DNA from: a virus
Reading direction: 5' to 3' (one strand)
Virus record (IMG/VR): IMGVR_UViG_3300033144_000130
Span: 1-20,036 of that record
DNA: 20,036 nucleotides
The notes beneath the pieces are model-generated. The model saw only the letters and a program-made list of their open reading frames with translations, was not told the origin of the DNA and did no database searches. Position 1 is the stretch's first letter. Each line of letters begins with the position of its first letter. The position numbers and the translations under genes are program-made. Below are positions 15,163-20,036 of the stretch, piece by piece.

Positions 15163-15178
15163 GGTATTTTATTTTTGA

Positions 15179-15907
15179 TTATGGTGGAGATACAGGTGTT
15201 CCAATAACAGTGCCTATGTCACCACTTGCCACATCTATAACATTCTGTATCTTAGTGTTTACCACATCAATAACATCTTCACTGTATCCTTCGTCATAAG
15301 TTATAACTAAACGTATTGGGTATGTAGAGTTTTTAAATCTTGCGCCTGACTGAAATGTGGTATTAAGAGTAGGTGCTGAGCCATCATAATCATAGCTTTT
15401 ATTTATAAGAGCTACATTTAAATACCCATTAGAGTTCATGTCATTTATACCAGCAGTATTTATAATAAACTGATTTGGTGATGAAGTGCTTGTGCCCCAA
15501 GTAGCAATAGAGCTTTGAGAGTAAGGTTGACTAAAATCTAAATCATTATACATAGCATTAGTCAGTGTTGTTGTACCACCACTTCCTCCCCATGCTGTAG
15601 ACTCAACTATAAAAGCATCACTTGTAGTGTTTAAATAACCATATACTTGTAATGTTGCTGCAGTTATAGTGCCTGGCACTGATGATACATCAAAAAACAA
15701 AAATGTTCTGTAAATACTTCCACTTACACCACTTCTACCAAAAGCGTGAGACGCTCTAAATGCTTGTTGTTGACTTGTTGCGCTGGTAAAAGTAGTAGCA
15801 GTAGTTCCAGTGCTCGCGTTTCTTATATCAGTGAGCCAGTTACTTATATTAAACTGAAAGTTTCCTATTCTTCCTTGTAGACCTGCGGTGACGTTTGTTG
15901 TTGCCAT
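15179..15907 (-). CDS. Beta-rich appendage protein, DNRLRE/CBM-like (242 aa)
   Basis: Residues 1-200 look like a single beta-sandwich. The segment YRTFLFFDVSSVPGTITAAT, followed by LQVYGYLN, resembles DNRLRE-type (carbohydrate-binding-like) modules found in bacterial surface proteins ('R.fl.Fd.s.ip...I..A.L.l'). Late strands include YPIRLVITYDEGY. Residues 212-239 hold two and a half copies of an 11-residue repeat (VIDVVNTKIQN, VIDVASGDIGT, VIGTPV), then PP. Such a short hydrophobic repeat at the end of a phage appendage could be a trimerisation or attachment segment. It lies directly after the methyltransferase gene with a 2-base gap. The likely role is glycan binding at the tail tip (inference); there is no catalytic motif. 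Confidence 0.55.
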   Translation of the reverse strand: MATTNVTAGLQGRIGNFQFNISNWLTDIRNASTGTTATTFTSATSQQQAFRASHAFGRSGVSGSIYRTFLFFDVSSVPGTITAATLQVYGYLNTTSDAFIVESTAWGGSGGTTTLTNAMYNDLDFSQPYSQSSIATWGTSTSSPNQFIINTAGINDMNSNGYLNVALINKSYDYDGSAPTLNTTFQSGARFKNSTYPIRLVITYDEGYSEDVIDVVNTKIQNVIDVASGDIGTVIGTPVSPP

Positions 15908-15909
15908 AA

Positions 15910-16473
15910 TTAATATTCTTTTTGTGGAAGATAATACACATTTTTAATATAATAATTATTTTCAGGTGGAGTTATATCTATGTGTTCATAAACCACATCT
16001 TCAATTCCAAAACTATTGTCGGCTTCTGTTTTACCATTCCACCATGTTGCAACTCCACCTTCTTTTACCAAACTTGGTAGGTGACCTCCAAAAGAATCAA
16101 CATCTTCATCACCATAAGTATCATAAAATACACCATCATATTCTGATAACTCTGATAGTTTATCTATCCAAGAGCCTTCAATGATAGTTACATTACTTTT
16201 TCCTTCAGCCCATTGTTTTGCTTTTGCAATTATTTGTGGATGGTTTTCAATTATAGTATGTGAAGCTGGATTGTTTTGTTGAATGTAGTTTGCACTTATG
16301 CCCATACCAAAACCAATCTCTAATATATCCCCTCCATTGCTACATACATAATCTGCATGTTTTTTCATAAGACCATCTTCCCAATCCATCATAACTTGTT
16401 GTTCTTCATTAGCCTCATCTATGAAGTAAATTTTATTTTCTTCAAATATTAATGTTCTATCAATATAGTTCAT
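15910..16473 (-). CDS. GAMT-like class I SAM-dependent methyltransferase (187 aa)
   Basis: It shows a clear Rossmann methyltransferase core: motif I LEIGFGMG at 51-58, the acidic end of strand 2 at E76 (HTIIEN), and DGVFYDTYG at 113-121. The preceding VMMDWEDGLMKKHADY (27-42) and the 'IEGSW' at 98-102 match guanidinoacetate N-methyltransferase (GAMT) and the related RMT2-type arginine methyltransferases, in which W-E-x-P/G and LYDTYP-like motifs line the guanidine pocket. It could therefore methylate a guanidine group, free or in protein arginine. It sits between two tail appendage genes with 2-base gaps on both sides, so a virion protein is a possible substrate (inference). It is shorter than human GAMT (about 236 aa), mostly at the N-terminus. 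The family call is confident; the substrate is not. Confidence 0.8.
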   Translation of the reverse strand: MNYIDRTLIFEENKIYFIDEANEEQQVMMDWEDGLMKKHADYVCSNGGDILEIGFGMGISANYIQQNNPASHTIIENHPQIIAKAKQWAEGKSNVTIIEGSWIDKLSELSEYDGVFYDTYGDEDVDSFGGHLPSLVKEGGVATWWNGKTEADNSFGIEDVVYEHIDITPPENNYYIKNVYYLPQKEY

Positions 16474-16475
16474 AC

Positions 16476-19400
16476 TTAGTTATTTTGTACCCAAGTGTTA
16501 TCAGGGCAAAAGTAAATGTTATTAGTGTCAACTGCATAACCCACTACTCTTGCATAAGAGTTTGTAGCTGAAGGCGTTGTAGTTGTCATGGAACCAGCAG
16601 AAGAAGAAATGTATAATGGAGCTCCTATAGCAAATCCATGTGATGCTTTTGTAATTATTCCTTGCAACAACATACCATTACTTGAACTTGTACCAGTTGC
16701 TACCGCTAATAATTTTTTACTATTGGAACTTGTATTTGAAACAGAAGTCCAAGTTGTATTAGTGTTTAAACAATAAACAAGCCCTGCAGTTACAGATGTA
16801 GTACCTAATTTTATTGTATTACCATTAGCTTGTCCTGTACTTGAGCTTGAGTGACTATATTCTATATGAGTATCAACACCCATGTTTACGACTCCAGTAC
16901 TCGGGAAATAGACATCGTTAGAATTTAAATATATTTCTGAGTCCAACAGCTGAATGTTGGTACCACCCATAACATTTAAATTTAATGTATCGATAGCATC
17001 ATTTAGGTCAGCATCACCTATTGAAAATACACCACTATTCAATTTAATATTTGAGTTAACAGTAGAGCCATCCATATATATATCACCACCTCCTACACTT
17101 AAATCACCATTCATAGACAATGTGTTAGTAGATGAGTTGTAACTAAATCCGCTATCAGTAGTTAGATTTGAAGCAGAATTGAAAAAAGCAACTCTTGTAG
17201 AAACTCCTGAACCTGTTATAGTACCAGTATTTGTTGTATAACCAGCTCCATTAGTTAGCTGATTATTATTAGTAATGCCATTGGTTATAGTTATTGTGTT
17301 TCCAGTAACCGATGTGCTAATATTTGTTCCACCTCCAATATTGACTGTTTCTCCATTAGTTACTGTGGCTGTAGTTCCTGAATCGGCAGAAAGGTCCCAA
17401 CTACTCATAGAACCACTTCCAGTTCCTGCACCAATTAATGTTCTCACTTCTGCCGCTGTAATTCCTGTATTTAAAGAAGGAGTTGAGCCATTAGATAAAA
17501 TAGCTGGAGTACCAGTGTCGTTTACAACACCCAAGTTTGTTCTTGCACCAGCCGCGGTTGAAGCTCCAGTACCACCATTAGCCACAGATAAATCAGCTCC
17601 ACTCCAGTCATCATTACTAATAGAAAGTGTGCCGCCTAATGTCAAATCACCACTGGTTGTTACTGTACCAGTTAATGTAAGTCCATTTTTACTTCCAGTT
17701 CCACTAACAGAAGTTACGGTACCACCACTATTACTGTCAGGTAATGTAATAGCCATTACATAAGGGTCAGCTGATGTTCCTGTTCCAGACAAATTTGTTC
17801 CTGCAGTACCAGTTGCGGCTGTGAATTTTAAATATTTATTTGTACCTCCACTAAGAGTTTTATCATCGTTATCATCATCTCTTACTACCCAACCAGTAAA
17901 TGTTTCTGGTACATTTGGAGAAGTATTAGTTATAGTAATTGTACCACTTGATGTAATAGGATTAGTTCCTGCTAAAGATATTCCAGTTCCCGCGGCTAAT
18001 GTAACAGAGGTTACTGTACCACTGGTTGAGCTTGTACCTGCGCCTATTAAGCTTCTTATCTCAGCACCAGTTACACCAGTTGCTAATGTAGGTGTACCAC
18101 CTCCAGAAAATATCCCTGGCTCTGCAAAAGTTGTATATCCAGGACCATTTGTTAATTGATTTAAGTTAGTTATATCATTTGTTATAGTAACTGTACCTCC
18201 ACTTTCTGCTGTAGTTATGTTTGTTCCTCCCGCTATTGTAGCTGTATCGGCATTTGAAATTGCTGTTGAACCAGAGTCACCCGCTAAAGTCCAAGAAGAC
18301 ATACTTCCTGAGCCAGTGCCAGCACCAATATCACTACGCACTTGAGCTGCAGTTCTTGTTTCAACTACACCACTATTACTTACTAAAAACAATGATGCGG
18401 CAGAGCCCATGGCACCTAAAGTATATAGTGTCATTCCATTTACATCCCATCTCACTCTTTCAGTACCACCCGACGAAAGTGATACTTGATTAGTCCCTGG
18501 GCTAAACAATCCAGTGTCTGTATCCACAGCTCCAGTTCCACTTCTATTACCAAAATTTACACCTGGTGTTGCTGCACTTCCTGGCGTTATTCTAAGATTA
18601 CAATCATTAGTTGCTGTTGCACCTGTAAATGAATGAGTGTTAATCCCTGATATAGCTTGAATATTAAAAGGGTAAAGTGTTGTTGCTGAGTTACCTCCTT
18701 GATAAAAAGTACCACTGGTTGATTCAAATAATCTTGAGTCACCTATTTGTGAACCTGATGTAAATTTAGGTATCCTGTTCGCTGAACCTGAACCAATAAT
18801 TGTACCATTACCAGTACCAGCTCCTATTAAGCTTCTTACTTCTGCTCCAGTAATGCCTGTGTTTAAACTTGGTGTAGAACCATTAGATAATATAGCTGGT
18901 GTTCCTGTATCATTAACCACACCTAAATTAGTTCTTGCATCAGCAGCATTTGAAGCTCCAGTTCCACCGTTAGCTACCGATAAATCTGCTCCAGACCAGT
19001 CATCATTACTTATAGAAAGTGTACCACCTAATGTTAAGTCTCCACTGCTTGTAACTGTGCCACTTAATGTTATACCATTAACACTGCCAGTTCCGCTTAC
19101 AGATGTTACAGAACCACTGCCAGTTCCTGCTCCAATATCACTTCTTACTTCCGCACCAGTTCTAAAATCTACATTACCCGAAGAATCTAATACTAAAAAC
19201 TTATCCGTATCTGTACCAGCATTTACTACTGAACCTAAATTAAGAGTAGGACTAACATCAACACTATTAGTATCAATAAATATTCGAGTAACTCCTGAAG
19301 TAACAAGGGATATTTTATCAGTTCCTAATGTAGAACCAGTACCAAATACAACTGCTGCAGGGGCTGTGCCTGTCTCACTTGTATTGACTATACCTTTGAC

Positions 19401-19532
19401 CATAATATAGCCATTAACTGATAATTTTGAATTACCTGTTAGATAGTCTGAATCTGCAGTTGAACCAATATTTACTCTGTCTACACTTAGTAATTCATCA
19501 ATAGACTGGTCCGCTAAAAATCGAATCGGCAT
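16476..19532 (-). CDS. Large repeat-built tail fibre protein (1018 aa)
   Basis: A Gly/Ser/Thr/Asn-rich fibre with many beta repeats. It contains the phage tail-fibre signature SVANGGTGAS (185-194 and 649-658), each followed by AR-TNLGVVNDTGTPAILSNG. A hinge-like motif A-E/Q-V/I-R-S/T-D/L-IGAGT recurs five times (127, 230, 396, 490, 694). A second module, W..-DSG-...-GGTNI-...-QLTNG.GYTT, occurs at 414-468 and 712-767. The C-terminal ~120 residues (LVYCLNTNTTW ... GMLLQGIITKASHGFAIGAPLYISS ... IYFCPDNTWVQNN) are a compact domain often found at the end of marine phage fibres. I see no Peptidase_S74 self-cleaving chaperone. It likely forms a trimeric fibre for receptor binding. The ATG at 19530-19532 follows an AAATTTAATAT leader. 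Confidence 0.8.
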   Translation of the reverse strand: MPIRFLADQSIDELLSVDRVNIGSTADSDYLTGNSKLSVNGYIMVKGIVNTSETGTAPAAVVFGTGSTLGTDKISLVTSGVTRIFIDTNSVDVSPTLNLGSVVNAGTDTDKFLVLDSSGNVDFRTGAEVRSDIGAGTGSGSVTSVSGTGSVNGITLSGTVTSSGDLTLGGTLSISNDDWSGADLSVANGGTGASNAADARTNLGVVNDTGTPAILSNGSTPSLNTGITGAEVRSLIGAGTGNGTIIGSGSANRIPKFTSGSQIGDSRLFESTSGTFYQGGNSATTLYPFNIQAISGINTHSFTGATATNDCNLRITPGSAATPGVNFGNRSGTGAVDTDTGLFSPGTNQVSLSSGGTERVRWDVNGMTLYTLGAMGSAASLFLVSNSGVVETRTAAQVRSDIGAGTGSGSMSSWTLAGDSGSTAISNADTATIAGGTNITTAESGGTVTITNDITNLNQLTNGPGYTTFAEPGIFSGGGTPTLATGVTGAEIRSLIGAGTSSTSGTVTSVTLAAGTGISLAGTNPITSSGTITITNTSPNVPETFTGWVVRDDDNDDKTLSGGTNKYLKFTAATGTAGTNLSGTGTSADPYVMAITLPDSNSGGTVTSVSGTGSKNGLTLTGTVTTSGDLTLGGTLSISNDDWSGADLSVANGGTGASTAAGARTNLGVVNDTGTPAILSNGSTPSLNTGITAAEVRTLIGAGTGSGSMSSWDLSADSGTTATVTNGETVNIGGGTNISTSVTGNTITITNGITNNNQLTNGAGYTTNTGTITGSGVSTRVAFFNSASNLTTDSGFSYNSSTNTLSMNGDLSVGGGDIYMDGSTVNSNIKLNSGVFSIGDADLNDAIDTLNLNVMGGTNIQLLDSEIYLNSNDVYFPSTGVVNMGVDTHIEYSHSSSSTGQANGNTIKLGTTSVTAGLVYCLNTNTTWTSVSNTSSNSKKLLAVATGTSSSNGMLLQGIITKASHGFAIGAPLYISSSAGSMTTTTPSATNSYARVVGYAVDTNNIYFCPDNTWVQNN
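17232..17399 (-). repeat. Fibre module B, copy 2 (residues 712-767)
   Basis: This copy encodes WDLSADSGTTATVTN... to QLTNGAGYTT, matching residues 414-468 in pattern with many substitutions. It follows module A copy 2 directly, while copy 1 lies further from its module A. Confidence 0.6.
17421..17717 (-). repeat. Fibre module A, copy 2 (99 residues, 606-704)
   Basis: This copy aligns without gaps with residues 142-240 at a constant offset of 464 residues. The two share long identical runs, such as SGDLTLGGTLSISNDDWSGA and VVNDTGTPAILSNGSTPSLN, and differ at only a few positions. The duplication lies inside the fibre gene and is a likely site of recombination. Confidence 0.85.
18129..18293 (-). 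repeat. Fibre module B, copy 1 (residues 414-468)
   Basis: This copy encodes WTLAGDSGSTAISN... to QLTNGPGYTT. It is similar to residues 712-767 but more diverged than the module A pair. Confidence 0.6.
18813..19109 (-). repeat. Fibre module A, copy 1 (99 residues, 142-240)
   Basis: First copy of the VTSVSGTGS ... SLIGAGT module, containing the SVANGGTGAS tail-fibre signature. It pairs with 17421-17717; the two have the same length in residues and near-identical protein sequence. Confidence 0.85.
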
Positions 19533-19544
19533 ATTAAATTAAAT

Positions 19545-20036
19545 TTAAGACACCTTCGTAATCAATATTCTTATATCGTTTGCTGATGGTGCTGTTGTAA
19601 AATCTACTGTTACTTGGTTCACAGTATTTCTTGTCACATCTGCATAAACAGTATCATAAGAACTGTTGTCATACAGCTGAACCATTACATCTCTGGTTCC
19701 CAAGTTGTGAGTTACCGCTATTGAAGTTGCTCCTCCAATATCGGCCGTATATTGTTCGTTAGACGCAATACATGTGCTAACTGCTGTACAGAAATCAGAA
19801 ACCTGAGATGCTGTAATGTCAATGTCTTGTTGACTTAGCGAAGTTAATAAACCTTTTGCAGTTACAGTAGCAGAAAGTGATTTACTTGCACTACCATAAG
19901 AACCTGCACTTACGCCTGTGTTATCTAAAGTTACCCAACCATTAGCTGTAACACCGAAGTTACCACTGTCAAATCCAGCTACACCTTTTTGTGTTGCGCC
20001 ATCAGATGCTCCTGCTCCAGCTATATTTTCATCTTG
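19545..20036 (-). CDS. Tail-fibre-like protein, C-terminal 163 residues only
   Basis: I translated this by hand. The frame is open from the right edge to a TAA at 19545-19547, so the start lies outside the window. The visible part has a Gly/Ser/Ala-rich repeat region (FDSGNFGVTANGWVTLDNTG; SASKSLSATVTAKGLLTSLS), then a C-terminal beta domain with SIAVTHNLGTRDVMVQLYDN, VYADVTRNTVNQVTVDF and NDIRILITKVS. That final domain is common at the end of marine phage fibre or appendage proteins and is likely a receptor-binding or trimer-capping knob. The gene ends 12 bases before the 1018-aa fibre start, so the two fibre proteins are adjacent and may assemble together. There are two cysteines near the middle (DFCTAVSTCIAS). 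Confidence 0.75.
   Translation of the reverse strand, partial: QDENIAGAGASDGATQKGVAGFDSGNFGVTANGWVTLDNTGVSAGSYGSASKSLSATVTAKGLLTSLSQQDIDITASQVSDFCTAVSTCIASNEQYTADIGGATSIAVTHNLGTRDVMVQLYDNSSYDTVYADVTRNTVNQVTVDFTTAPSANDIRILITKVS

Noticed and set aside
16588-19410. Several plus-strand open frames rich in Val, Pro and Ala opposite the fibre gene
   Set aside because: They are mirror images of the Gly/Thr/Ser-rich repeats of the 1018-aa fibre gene, have no start context, and are the only plus-strand 'genes' in an otherwise single-strand region.
1-20036. tRNA genes, CRISPR arrays, insertion sequences or attachment sites
   Set aside because: Gaps between genes are too short, and I found no cloverleaf-like sequence, regular spaced repeats, transposase or integrase motif.

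Overview
This window looks like part of the late (virion structure and packaging) region of a double-stranded DNA tailed phage. All supported genes are on the minus strand, so transcription runs from high to low coordinates. Genes are tightly packed: gaps are mostly under 60 bases and several junctions overlap. I see no integrase, replication, lysis, tRNA, insertion-sequence or CRISPR feature. Base composition is strongly AT-rich. A Bacteroidetes (probably marine flavobacterial) host is my inference. It rests on TAnnTTTG boxes like the Bacteroidetes -7 promoter element in several gaps, on AT-rich leaders (AAATTAAAT-type) in place of clear Shine-Dalgarno sites, and on protein families that I recall from marine Bacteroidetes phages. 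The connector and tail proteins suggest a short-tailed phage, possibly distantly crAss-like, but this is not established.

Layout in transcription order. (1) 20036-14088, host-contact and tail appendages: the C-terminal part of a tail-fibre-like protein entering from the right edge, a 1018-aa repeat-built fibre, a guanidinoacetate-methyltransferase-like enzyme, a 242-aa beta-rich appendage, an 86-aa coiled-coil protein, a 185-aa appendage protein and a 74-aa conserved-looking protein. (2) 14088-8595, packaging: a 192-aa protein that reads as two tandem GroES-like domains, a 91-aa terminase-small-subunit candidate, the terminase large subunit and the portal. (3) 8588-5565, head: a soluble PAP2-type phosphatase with complete active-site motifs, a scaffold-like protein split over two frames at a run of six T, and the major capsid protein, followed by a strong hairpin terminator. 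(4) 5489-1, neck and tail: a 252-aa unknown, a 93-aa small structural candidate with its own promoter-like box and a strong terminator, two connector-like proteins (320 and 268 aa), and at least 844 codons of a very large tail protein running off the left edge.

The packaging and head proteins (small terminase candidate, TerL, portal, scaffold, MCP) should build and fill the capsid, the connector proteins close it, and the fibres bind the cell. Three non-structural-looking proteins are embedded in this module: the tandem GroES-like protein, the PAP2 enzyme and the GAMT-like methyltransferase. These, with the two-frame scaffold, are the points most worth following up.
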